Below are positions 53,701 to 60,688 of a stretch of DNA of 64,000 nt, piece by piece. The notes below the pieces were generated by a model. That model saw only the letters and a list, made by a program, of their open reading frames with translations, did no database searches and was not told where the DNA came from. This DNA is from Agaribacillus aureus (GTDB taxonomy: Bacteria; Bacteroidota; Bacteroidia; Cytophagales; Cyclobacteriaceae): assembly GCA_030442055.1 (NCBI GenBank), contig JAUJEB010000001.1, positions 2,604,001 to 2,668,000 of the forward strand, in the 5' to 3' direction. Each line of letters starts with the position of its first letter. Position 1 is the first letter of the stretch. A program made the translations under genes and the position numbers.

Positions 53701-53790
53701 TACGTAACGCTTTACTTTGAATCATTCAGAAAAATGTTCAGGTATTTAGGAAAAATCAACTTTGTAAAAGGCTCAAAATCAGGTAAATGA
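50704..53790 (+). CDS. TerB-like/ABCG fusion exporter
   Basis: 1028 residues. An N-terminal alpha-helical TerB-like domain (1-145), a small beta region (about 160-240), an ABC ATPase (about 250-480) with Walker A GASGAGKTT (284-292), signature ISGGQ (390-394) and Walker B FVDE (Asp414, Glu415), a CPTCGN motif (Cys496, Cys499), then ABCG-type TM domains: five helices between about 580 and 750 and one at 989-1005. The 235 residues between helices five and six are predicted periplasmic and coiled-coil rich. ATPase before TM domain is the ABCG order, so it is an exporter or a lipid extractor acting as a homodimer. It sits directly after siaC. Confidence 0.9.
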   Translation: MSEEILKALTQLFAIITKQDEGVTVTERDFVIQFFEQELDRDSVKEYIELYDEYIGDNKNSKAEGEGRKSKLTSVKDSVRILGLCKKINKTLSQKQKIVVLVKILELVASDRNFSERRREIINTVADVFKFEKAEYELIQDFVLKESSSELNNEEILILSGNPPEGDSAAKHIPTEVDGEIIFIRVESVEMYFMKYLGNDEINLNGFIMKNGQSYLFSQGSTIKTPLGSALYYSDLIRHFRSDYTTNNISFNVNHLFFKFPNGELGLRDVNISEGPGKLIGIMGASGAGKTTLLNALAGIEKPSGGEILINGINIHSESDKINGVIGYIAQDDLLIEELTVYENLYYNAKLCFDNLSHDDLHTKVIEVLENLGLEQRKDLKVGSVLDKTISGGQRKRLNIALELIREPAVMFVDEPTSGLSSRDSENVIDLLKELTLKGKLIFVVIHQPSSDIYKMFDKMFILDTGGYPIFYDNPIEAVTYFKRASKQVDSQKGQCPTCGNVNPEQIFNIIESNVVDEYGQFTNKRKVNPQQWNELFKENFEFKKIQDIDETPPKSLNIPSKLKQIFIFTKRDFLSKLSNRQYLLINFLEAPFLALILSFLIKYLNAGDGQNYLFRFNDNVPAFIMMSIVVALFMGLSVSAEEIIKDRKILKRESFLNLSWNSYLFSKLIILFTLSAIQTLTFVLIGQFILEIKGMTISYWMVLFSVSCFANVLGLNASSTFKSAINVYILIPILLIPQMILSGLLFSFDKLNNTISTKGKTPIVADMMASRWAFEAIAVDQFINNDYEKPLYRHEMQEKQADFKVSYLLKKIDEKTRYVNDNINKESDSIKSEVKYALKILRNELAKESVTMPIKDIDIENDLTIDRYNKETGQKIAQYVQKIRDANLDQFNQAEKRKAHEIRLREEKTDYNLNEFKNIYHNESLSELVRNINTENRILEYNGEFLQQIDPIYHIPDSPDHGLDYRTHFYAPKKYFLGQLFNTYHFNIGVIWLMVVLLYVTLYFESFRKMFRYLGKINFVKGSKSGK

Positions 53791-53873
53791 GAATTTTTTT
53801 CGGGTATAATTAAAAAATTATAATTGGTGTAAGAAATAAATGAAACTTCACCTGATTAAAATAGTGGAAGTTA

Positions 53874-53881
53874 TAAATTTG
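53874..53881 (+). promoter_or_regulatory. -7 box before the lipoprotein gene
   Basis: TAAATTTG, an exact TAnnTTTG match 20 bases before the ATG at 53902. No -33 TTTG is evident. It could give a separate transcript for the last two genes of the cluster. Confidence 0.4.
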
Positions 53882-53901
53882 CAACAAATAAAATCATTCT
53901 T

Positions 53902-54798
53902 ATGAGAAAATTATGCTTCAGTTTGGCCGTACTTTTTCTGTACGCATGCGGGCCGAATAAAAACGCCGAGGAGCAAGCCATTCTAGATAGTGTCGATTCA
54001 ATAGCTGTGGAGACACCAGAAATATCGGAGGATGTCATTGCTGATATCATCCAACAGATTCCATCACCATTGGAAATTTCGGTTTTACTAAAAGAGTCAG
54101 GTTCTGCTTACGATTATAGTCTTTTAAATTCTGATGACAAAGTTTCAAACTATAACAACAATTATAGCAAAGCGCTTAACCTGGGTATTTACGGTACCGA
54201 TTTAGGCTATACCAATATTTACAAAGAGAATCAGGATGCTTTGGGTTATATCGGATCAATCAGGGATCTGGCAGATGGCTTGAATATTGGTCAATTTTTT
54301 GATTTCAATACCATTAGAAAACTAGCAACCAATAGCAATAACCTGGATTCATTGCTACTGATAACAACCAAGAATTTTAACAGAATCAATGCTTATCTTC
54401 AAGATCAAAAAAGATCAAATTTAAGTATATTATTATTGACCGGTGGATGGCTGGAAGCCTTGCACATCACTTGTCAGGTTTATCAAAAGAATCCTGATAA
54501 CGTGGTGCTGAAAGATAAAATCGGTGAGCAAAAGATCATCCTTGAGCAACTACAACTATTGCTGTCGCTTTATGAAAGCAATCCGAATATGAAAGAACTC
54601 GGCAGCAAATTAAAGGATTTGCAACAGGTGTTTGATCAAATTGAAATAACGACTACTTATGCTGAGTCTACTTTTGAAGAAGTAGATGGGGTATTAATGA
54701 TTGTTGACAACAGCACGAGTAGTATCAACATAACCGATCAAAACGTAGCGGATATTACCAGTATCACAGCCGCCATTAGAAATAATATCATAAATTAA
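53902..54798 (+). CDS. Lipoprotein of the SiaABC-exporter cluster
   Basis: 298 residues. A short signal peptide with lipobox LYAC (Cys16) is followed by an acidic stretch, then an all-helical mature domain: PSPLEISVLLKESG, YNNNYSKALNLGIYGTDLGY, LLLTGGWLEALHITCQVYQK, and a C-terminal coil (GSKLKDLQQVFDQIEIT). No known family. It is 111 bases after the exporter gene and 13 bases before the small secreted protein; its place suggests a periplasmic or outer-membrane partner of the exporter, which is inference. Confidence 0.8.
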   Translation: MRKLCFSLAVLFLYACGPNKNAEEQAILDSVDSIAVETPEISEDVIADIIQQIPSPLEISVLLKESGSAYDYSLLNSDDKVSNYNNNYSKALNLGIYGTDLGYTNIYKENQDALGYIGSIRDLADGLNIGQFFDFNTIRKLATNSNNLDSLLLITTKNFNRINAYLQDQKRSNLSILLLTGGWLEALHITCQVYQKNPDNVVLKDKIGEQKIILEQLQLLLSLYESNPNMKELGSKLKDLQQVFDQIEITTTYAESTFEEVDGVLMIVDNSTSSINITDQNVADITSITAAIRNNIIN

Positions 54799-54811
54799 TC
54801 GAAAGCTCTTT

Positions 54812-55243
54812 ATGAAAAAGATCATTTTTGCCATAAGCTTTTTATCACTACTTACCCTGGTAGCACCGTCCGTTTTTGCCCAATGTGATGCTGATGAATT
54901 CGCAGAAGCTTGCATTCCAAAATTAAAGGAGGGATTCAATTTTGTAAAAAGTTACTCCATCGATGGAGAAGGTGGCAGCAAATCAAAAGTTGAATATTCA
55001 TATGTGTTCGCAAAAGGAACGCAATATTTTATAAATATTTGTAGTGGTGGTGCCGAAACTGACGGAATCGTGGTGAGTCTTTACGACTCGTCCAGAAAAT
55101 TAGTGTCCTCAAGCGACGCTAACGGCAAGCTTTATAGTGCCATCGGTTACCCCTGTAATGCTACGGGAATCTACTACATACAATTTACCTTCAAGGGTTC
55201 GGCAAATCACTGCGGTGGGGCCGTGTTAGGATTTAAGCGATAG
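54812..55243 (+). CDS. Small secreted protein of the exporter cluster
   Basis: 143 residues with a signal peptide (IIFAISFLSLLTLVAPSVFA). The mature domain is beta-rich with four Cys: QCDADEFAEACIPKL near the N-terminus and two near the end (YPCNATGIYYIQFTFKGSAN, HCGGAV). YVFAKGTQYFINICSGGAET and VSLYDSSRKLVSS resemble a PPC-like (pre-peptidase) fold. Its Cys could form two disulfides. It is the last gene before the terminator, 13 bases after the lipoprotein. Confidence 0.78.
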   Translation: MKKIIFAISFLSLLTLVAPSVFAQCDADEFAEACIPKLKEGFNFVKSYSIDGEGGSKSKVEYSYVFAKGTQYFINICSGGAETDGIVVSLYDSSRKLVSSSDANGKLYSAIGYPCNATGIYYIQFTFKGSANHCGGAVLGFKR

Positions 55244-55264
55244 CTAAAAAAATAAATAACATAT

Positions 55265-55298
55265 AAGCAGTCTTTCAATAAAAGGCTGCTTTTTTTAT
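55265..55298 (+). terminator. Terminator closing the signalling cluster
   Basis: Stem AAGCAGTCTTT paired with AAAGGCTGCTT (one T-G wobble), loop CAAT, followed by TTTTTTATTTATTTT. It begins 22 bases after the small secreted protein's stop codon. Confidence 0.9.
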
Positions 55299-55311
55299 TT
55301 ATTTTGGGGAC

Positions 55312-55959
55312 ATGAATGAAGTACACTTAAATTTCCAATTCAAGGCCCGCTATTGCCAGCTGGGAACGATTAATGAACAAACGGAACATGTCTGGTTCGT
55401 TTGCCACGGATATGGACAACTGGCAGAAAGTTTCATTAAAAATTTTGAGGTATTAGATGATAACAAGCATTGTATCATTGCGCCGGAAGGATTATCCAGG
55501 TTTTATTTAAATGGGTTTGTAGGTCGCGTTGGCGCTACCTGGATGACCAAAGAGGATCGGTTAACGGATATTGAAAATTATATCAACTATCTCAATGCCA
55601 TATACGAAGATGCTATTGGCAGCCGAAAAGATCTGCACATAACCTTGCTGGGATTTTCACAGGGTGTGGCAACTATTTCCCGGTGGGCCAATCAGGAAGA
55701 TCTCCATTTTCACCGGTTGGTACTGTGGGCTGGTGTAATTCCCCCGGATTTAAATGTTGATCTTGCACGCCGGAAATTAAATCAGCTAGAAATCTTCATT
55801 GTATATGGCGATATGGATCCCTATATCAAACAGCAGCAATTAAATGAGCAAAACAAACATATCGAGGATCTACGCATCGATCCCACCATCCTGGTATTTG
55901 AAGGTCTGCATGTCATTGATCGCAAGACATTGCTGAAAATCAGTACGGGTTCAGACTAG
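55312..55959 (+). CDS. Alpha/beta hydrolase (carboxylesterase/phospholipase type)
   Basis: 215 residues, cytoplasmic. Oxyanion-loop motif WFVCHGYGQLAESF (28-41), nucleophile Ser116 in LLGFSQGVA, acid likely Asp in YGDMDPYI near 167-169 and His in FEGLHVID near 199. It has the shape of small carboxylesterases or dienelactone hydrolases. It begins 14 bases after the terminator T-run and ends three bases before the convergent SDR gene, leaving no room for a terminator between them. Confidence 0.85.
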   Translation: MNEVHLNFQFKARYCQLGTINEQTEHVWFVCHGYGQLAESFIKNFEVLDDNKHCIIAPEGLSRFYLNGFVGRVGATWMTKEDRLTDIENYINYLNAIYEDAIGSRKDLHITLLGFSQGVATISRWANQEDLHFHRLVLWAGVIPPDLNVDLARRKLNQLEIFIVYGDMDPYIKQQQLNEQNKHIEDLRIDPTILVFEGLHVIDRKTLLKISTGSD

Positions 55960-55962
55960 CTG

Positions 55963-56718
55963 CTATTCACTTCTGGCAACTGTGGTAGCTGCCGCCTGGG
56001 CGGTTGGAAAAACCGTCATATCGCTGATGTTAACATGTGGAGGCCTGGTAATAACAAATAAGACCGTCTCCGCGACATCCTCCGCTCGTAGAGGTTCCAT
56101 TCCCCGGTATACATTTTTTGCTTTTTCTTTATCGCCCTTAAACCTGACTTCTGAGAATTCCGTCTCCACCAACCCCGGGTTGATTGCCGTAACCTTTATG
56201 CCCAGGCCATTTAAATCTATCAGCATACTTTTATTAAGGGCATCTACGGCAAATTTGGAGGCACAATAAACATTTCCTCCGGCGTAGGCCTCTTTACCCG
56301 CAATAGAACCAATATTGATAACATGCCCCTGTTTCCGCGCTACCATCGTGGGAATGACCGATCTGGACACATACAAAAGTCCTTTCACATTGATGTCGAT
56401 CATGGCGTCCCAGTCATCCACGTCCCCTTGTTGAATAGGGCTTAACCCGTGAGCATTGCCGGCATTATTAATGAGCACATCAATTTGTTTCCATGAATCA
56501 GGCAGGGATTGTAGTGTTTCGGTAACCACCTTCCTGTCTCTCACATCAAATGATAGCGTCAGTACGTCAACCTGAGACTCCAGGTCGCTTTTAAGTTCAT
56601 CCAGTTTTTCCTGGCGTCGCCCGCAAATAATCAGGTTGTAGTGATGGGATGCCAGAAGGTTGGCACAGGCTTTTCCGATGCCGCTGGTAGCACCGGTAAT
56701 CAGGGCAGTTTTTGTCAT
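55963..56718 (-). CDS. SDR family oxidoreductase (YdfG-like)
   Basis: 251 residues. Cofactor motif TGATSGIGKACA (8-19), NNAGNAHGL, the serine in NIGSIAGKEAY and active-site YCASKFAVDALN. The combination IDINVKGLLYVSR and GLVETEFSEVRFKGD matches the YdfG or serine/3-hydroxy-acid dehydrogenase branch (NADP-dependent). It lies three bases after porT in the porT-ubiE run and is likely in one transcript. Confidence 0.9.
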   Translation of the reverse strand: MTKTALITGATSGIGKACANLLASHHYNLIICGRRQEKLDELKSDLESQVDVLTLSFDVRDRKVVTETLQSLPDSWKQIDVLINNAGNAHGLSPIQQGDVDDWDAMIDINVKGLLYVSRSVIPTMVARKQGHVINIGSIAGKEAYAGGNVYCASKFAVDALNKSMLIDLNGLGIKVTAINPGLVETEFSEVRFKGDKEKAKNVYRGMEPLRAEDVAETVLFVITRPPHVNISDMTVFPTAQAAATTVARSE

Positions 56719-56721
56719 AAT

Positions 56722-57468
56722 TTAGTCTCCGAATTGTAAATACAAAGTAACCGAGTTTAGCGTAAGTCTTTGGACACCTTCGGTGTTGGCAATGTCATTA
56801 GCACTCAACATATTGTTTATGCCTCGGGAAAATCTTATTTCCGGCGAAAATCTAAACAATGGGTAGTACAAATCCAAGCCAAAACCAAATTCAATTGACA
56901 AAGACTGATCCTCCACGATTATTCTGTCCACAAGCTCCTGCTCGTTTTTACTGCCTGAAACCCGTATAGCCGGCGTAACCCCTCCTATCAGGTACATTCT
57001 GGTATTACCTCTTCTGGCGGATTTGTATTTTAGCAGCAAGGGGATCTCAACTCTACTCAGGTCGGTGTTGGCGGCAAATGTTTCCCGGGTAGGGTCAGTA
57101 TATACAATCTCTATGGTATTCTGATAAAACCCCACTTTAGGAGTAACTCTAAAGTCAAGATATTGGGCTAACTTAAAATTCGCAATTAACCCCAGGGAAA
57201 AACCAAACTTGTTAACCGGATTGATGGATTGTACACTATCAAAAGCGGGAGTGACAAAGACGTCATCGTACTTCAGTTTAAAATTGGAATTAAAAACCCC
57301 AATGGAAAATCCATATTTGATCTTTTTATTATCGGAATTGGGTAAGTTGACTTCTCCTTCCAGCTGCCCGTAAACAGCATTGCCAGACATGGCAACAATG
57401 ACAACAACCCCAATAACTACTTTTGCCCAACATAAATTGAACTTATCCCAAAGGTCAAAGGTCTGCAT
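56722..57468 (-). CDS. porT: Type IX secretion protein PorT
   Basis: 248 residues: signal peptide (VVIGVVVIVAMSGNAVYGQ), then a predicted eight-stranded beta-barrel with SIGVFNSNFKLKYDDVF, RVTPKVGFYQNTIEIVY, RRGNTRMYLIGGVTPAIRV and a C-terminal aromatic strand (LNSVTLYLQFGD). The position directly downstream of ubiE is the conserved porT position in the phylum. PorT is an outer-membrane protein needed for type IX secretion and gliding. Its start lies 52 bases inside the end of ubiE, in a different frame, implying translational coupling. Confidence 0.87.
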   Translation of the reverse strand: MQTFDLWDKFNLCWAKVVIGVVVIVAMSGNAVYGQLEGEVNLPNSDNKKIKYGFSIGVFNSNFKLKYDDVFVTPAFDSVQSINPVNKFGFSLGLIANFKLAQYLDFRVTPKVGFYQNTIEIVYTDPTRETFAANTDLSRVEIPLLLKYKSARRGNTRMYLIGGVTPAIRVSGSKNEQELVDRIIVEDQSLSIEFGFGLDLYYPLFRFSPEIRFSRGINNMLSANDIANTEGVQRLTLNSVTLYLQFGD

Positions 57469-58139
57469 ATTGTATTTTTAAAACCTGCTTTATTGAATAT
57501 TTCCAAAAATTTTTCCCCGCAGGGAAATGCCTGAACCGATTCCGGAAGATAAGAGTAGGCCGAATTATCTTTTGAAATAATCTTACCGATCAAAGGCAAA
57601 ATATACCTGAAGTAAAAATTATATAACTGCCTGAAGGGAAACACGGTGGGTTTTGAAAATTCTACTATAACGGTAGTACCTCCAGGTTTTAGAACCCTAT
57701 ACATGTCCTCCAATCCTTTTTCCAGATTCTCAAAGTTCCTCACACCAAATGAAACGATAATAGCGTCAAACTTATTATCAGAAAACAAAAGCTTTTCAGA
57801 ATCGCCGAGTTGTAATTCAATTTTATCGGTCAATCCCATTTTTGCTAATTTCTTCCTTCCTACCGCCAACATACCTTCCGAAATATCCACTCCAATGACT
57901 TTTTCAGGGTTTAAAGCTAACGCTTCTATAGCAAAATCCCCGGTCCCGGTTGCTATGTCTAATATTAAATTGGGCTGTTCCGGCTTTAGCATCTTGATAG
58001 CCTTTTTTCTCCAGATAATATCAACGCCAAAGCTAAGCACATGATTAAGCAAGTCGTAACGCCTGCTGATATTATCAAACATCTTGGCAACTTGCTCTTT
58101 TTTTCCAAGTTGCTCTTCTTTGTAGGGTAAAACCGCCAT
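57417..58139 (-). CDS. ubiE: Demethylmenaquinone methyltransferase
   Basis: 240 residues. SAM motif LDIATGTGDFAIEAL (71-85), then GVDISEGMLAVGR, and the post-I signatures IVSFGVRNFENLEKGLEDMY and VKPGG-like LKPGGTTVIVEF, with the usual C-terminal GFKNTICRPLTFGISSIYVG. It adds the methyl group to demethylmenaquinone, the last step of menaquinone synthesis, the quinone of this phylum. A 23-bp palindrome lies 12 bases upstream of the start. Confidence 0.95.
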   Translation of the reverse strand: MAVLPYKEEQLGKKEQVAKMFDNISRRYDLLNHVLSFGVDIIWRKKAIKMLKPEQPNLILDIATGTGDFAIEALALNPEKVIGVDISEGMLAVGRKKLAKMGLTDKIELQLGDSEKLLFSDNKFDAIIVSFGVRNFENLEKGLEDMYRVLKPGGTTVIVEFSKPTVFPFRQLYNFYFRYILPLIGKIISKDNSAYSYLPESVQAFPCGEKFLEIFNKAGFKNTICRPLTFGISSIYVGQK

Positions 58140-58150
58140 AGGCTTTAAAG

Positions 58151-58173
58151 TATTTTTACGGACCGTAAAAATA
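58151..58173. promoter_or_regulatory. 23-bp perfect palindrome upstream of ubiE
   Basis: Arms TATTTTTACGG (58151-58161) and CCGTAAAAATA (58163-58173) around one central base, 12-34 bases upstream of the ubiE start. The absence of a loop argues against an RNA hairpin and for a dimeric DNA-binding protein. The position would block transcription or overlap the 5' leader. Confidence 0.55.
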
Positions 58174-58222
58174 GCAACAATTAAATAAGGAATTATAAAA
58201 TCACCCTTTATTTAATACAATA

Positions 58223-58258
58223 ATAAAAAAGGCTGATCTTTCTTACGAAGCAGCCTCC
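58223..58258 (-). terminator. Terminator of the second PorE-like gene
   Basis: On the minus strand, AGGCTG pairs with CAGCCT around a 15-base loop, followed by TTTTTTATTATT. It begins 38 bases after the stop codon of the gene at 58296. Confidence 0.75.
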
Positions 58259-58295
58259 TTTGATTTATTTTAAAATGCGCTTAAAATGCAGTCGG

Positions 58296-60356
58296 TTATT
58301 TTTTGCTGGTGACACTGAACTCTACCCGTCTGTTTAACTCTCTTCCCTCCGATTCGTCGTCATTACTGGCTAAAGGCCTGGTTTTTCCAAAACCCTTCGC
58401 TTCCAGCCGCCGTGGATCAATCCCTTTTTTCTTAAGCCACTTCACCACCGCCTCGGCACGACGTTGAGACAGGTCTTTATTGTAAACAATGGTTCCGATT
58501 CTATCCGTATGACCTGCTATTAGTACTTTAACGTTTGGATTAGAGGATAATAACTTTTCAAGTTTATTCAATTCAGTGTAAGACTGCTGGGTAAAGCTGT
58601 CTTTATCAAATTCGAAATAGATATTTCTCAAAACCGAGCTAACCCCAACAGATAGCGGATTCAGTTCAATTTTTCTTTTAACTTCCTTCGCTTTTTCGGT
58701 GGCTGCCGGCATGGTGATCTTGTAAGATTTAAACAGATACCCATCCATTTCAGCCGTAAGCATGAAATCTTTAGGCTCAGGATAGGTCACAGTGAAAATA
58801 AAGTGATTGTTATCATCTCTTTTGACAGGAATGATTATATTATCTCCGACGCCTGTGAGGCTTACTTTTGCATTTAAAGTTTCAGCCGTATCATCATCCT
58901 CGACCCTTACCAGTAACGTCACAGGCTGCAATACAGGTTTTTCTTCCACCTGCTTTACTTCCTGTTCTTTTGGTTGCTCCGGTTCGTCCTCCACATCAGC
59001 TTCCTTGCTGGCCAAAAGCTCGTCATCATCTACCAAATCAGGGATGGTGACCTCATAAATATCATTATAACCATATCCATCTTCTCTTACAGAGGCATAG
59101 TATCCCCTTTTTCCATCCTTGGTAGACACAAAAAACACATCATTATCGGGTGTATTGATAGGATAACCCAAATTCACAGGCTCAGACCACTCCTGCCCCA
59201 CGCTATCGTATTCGGACTTAAATATGTCATAGCCTCCCATTCCTTTTCTCCCCTTGGTACTGAAATAAAGCGTTTTGCCATCATAATGTATAAAGGGTGA
59301 ATCATCGTCATATTCGGTATTTATTACGGCACCCACATTTTTGGCCCTGCTCCATTTGCCATTTTTTTCCTTGACACTATAATATATATCAAGTCCGCCT
59401 AATCCCCCGGGCCTGTCGCTTGAAAAGAAAAGTGTCTGACCATCAGGAGATTCGGAAATTGAATTTTCCGAAAAGCTGGAGTTAATGTTTTCACTTAGCG
59501 GTTGGGACTCAGAGTAAGTGCCATCTTCATTTAATTTACTTATGTATATATCCCCGCCGTTCTCACTTCTGTAGATGTATAGCTGGCTACCGTCAGCATT
59601 TAGAGATAAGCTGGATTCGTGGTACAACGTGTTAATCTGCTCTCCTAAATTTTCCGCTTTTCCCCACTCGCCGTTTTCTTTTTTAGATATGTATATATCT
59701 TCATAAGAAAAGTTGTCGTCTGCCACATCTTCGTTGACGTTGCCATCTTTTCTTCTCGAGGTAAAAATCAGAATATTTTCATCGGAATTTAATACGGGAC
59801 CATAATCCATTAAGTCGGAATTAATTTTTTTCCCAATATTTACAATGGAAAAGTTAGCTGGGTTGGCAGTGAATTCTTTACCGTTTTCACACTCGTAGAT
59901 ATTTCTTTCTACTTCACTCACGGGAACAACATCTTTGCCCCGGTAATTCTTTTCTTTCTTAATCTTCTCTTTATATTTATTATAGTATTCAAGGGCTTTG
60001 TCAAATTCCATCCCGTATTGGTATCCCTTGCCAACATAATAAAGTAAATCAAATCTATATTCAGGGTCTATTTCATAGGCACGTAAGAAGTACTTCGCCG
60101 ATCTGTCTCTGTTGATGGACTCTATGTACGTCTTTCCCGCCATATAATTTGCTTTAATATTATCCGGGTCCATGTTTGCCGCCATCACATATTGTTCATT
60201 CGCGATCACCACCGCCTTCTGTTCAAAATAAATCTCATCGGCGATTTCAACGACTTGTTTAGCCAATTCCTTATCCCCGTCCTGGGCCATCAGCCCAAAG
60301 TGGAATCCCAATACAAAAGCAAATGCAAAAAATTGTTTTAAATTTTTTTTTGCCAT
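58296..60356 (-). CDS. OmpA family protein with TPR and PD40 repeats (second PorE-like)
   Basis: 686 residues: signal peptide (FFAFAFVLGFHFGLMAQ), TPR-like region (about 30-150), PD40 propeller (about 165-440, e.g. GQTLFFSSDRPGGLGGLDIY and GKTLYFSTKGRKGMGGYDIF), a low-complexity acidic stretch (about 450-480, DDELLASKEADVEDEPEQPK), a Cna-like regulatory domain (about 485-560) and an OmpA domain (about 570-686, IAGHTDRIGTIVYNKDLSQR). It matches the gene at 10897 in order and length, but the acidic segment is in the middle instead of at the end. The two are probably paralogues, one or both of them T9SS-linked. It has its own terminator. Confidence 0.85.
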   Translation of the reverse strand: MAKKNLKQFFAFAFVLGFHFGLMAQDGDKELAKQVVEIADEIYFEQKAVVIANEQYVMAANMDPDNIKANYMAGKTYIESINRDRSAKYFLRAYEIDPEYRFDLLYYVGKGYQYGMEFDKALEYYNKYKEKIKKEKNYRGKDVVPVSEVERNIYECENGKEFTANPANFSIVNIGKKINSDLMDYGPVLNSDENILIFTSRRKDGNVNEDVADDNFSYEDIYISKKENGEWGKAENLGEQINTLYHESSLSLNADGSQLYIYRSENGGDIYISKLNEDGTYSESQPLSENINSSFSENSISESPDGQTLFFSSDRPGGLGGLDIYYSVKEKNGKWSRAKNVGAVINTEYDDDSPFIHYDGKTLYFSTKGRKGMGGYDIFKSEYDSVGQEWSEPVNLGYPINTPDNDVFFVSTKDGKRGYYASVREDGYGYNDIYEVTIPDLVDDDELLASKEADVEDEPEQPKEQEVKQVEEKPVLQPVTLLVRVEDDDTAETLNAKVSLTGVGDNIIIPVKRDDNNHFIFTVTYPEPKDFMLTAEMDGYLFKSYKITMPAATEKAKEVKRKIELNPLSVGVSSVLRNIYFEFDKDSFTQQSYTELNKLEKLLSSNPNVKVLIAGHTDRIGTIVYNKDLSQRRAEAVVKWLKKKGIDPRRLEAKGFGKTRPLASNDDESEGRELNRRVEFSVTSKK

Positions 60357-60688
60357 TACTGATTATTATTTAATTCTCCTAAATTGCAACTTAGTGGTTA
60401 CGTATACACCAATTCAGGTTAAGGTCATGTATTGTGAGCGATTGTTATTTTAAAATTGTGGCTTTACGTCACCAACTAAAAAACAATTAAATCAATTATT
60501 CACCCTTAAAAACCCGAGTCTTAATTACTCAATAGAGTATATGACTGTCACATCTAAAATTTAACTTGTGCTAATTTAGAATTTATGTTAGTGAATAAAT
60601 GTGCTAATTTTGATCACATATTACACTACTATTATTAATCATATTTTTTGCATTTTTTATACTTTACACCACTGTCGGTATTTCCAGA
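60357..60688. other. Divergent intergenic region with a direct repeat
   Basis: 332 bases between the second PorE-like gene (minus) and engB (plus). It is AT-rich, contains two copies of TGTGCTAATTT at 60567 and 60600 (33 bases apart), and must hold both promoters. No consensus promoter or ORF is convincing. Confidence 0.45.
60567..60610. promoter_or_regulatory. Direct repeat TGTGCTAATTT upstream of engB
   Basis: Copies start at 60567 and 60600, 33 bases apart (about three helical turns), 79-122 bases upstream of the engB start. Either could be a regulator site; AT-rich sequence may also give such repeats by chance. Confidence 0.25.

Noticed and set aside
50704-53790. Tellurite resistance function from the TerB-like domain
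   Set aside because: The domain is fused to an ABCG exporter and no terA, terC, terD or terZ gene is nearby.
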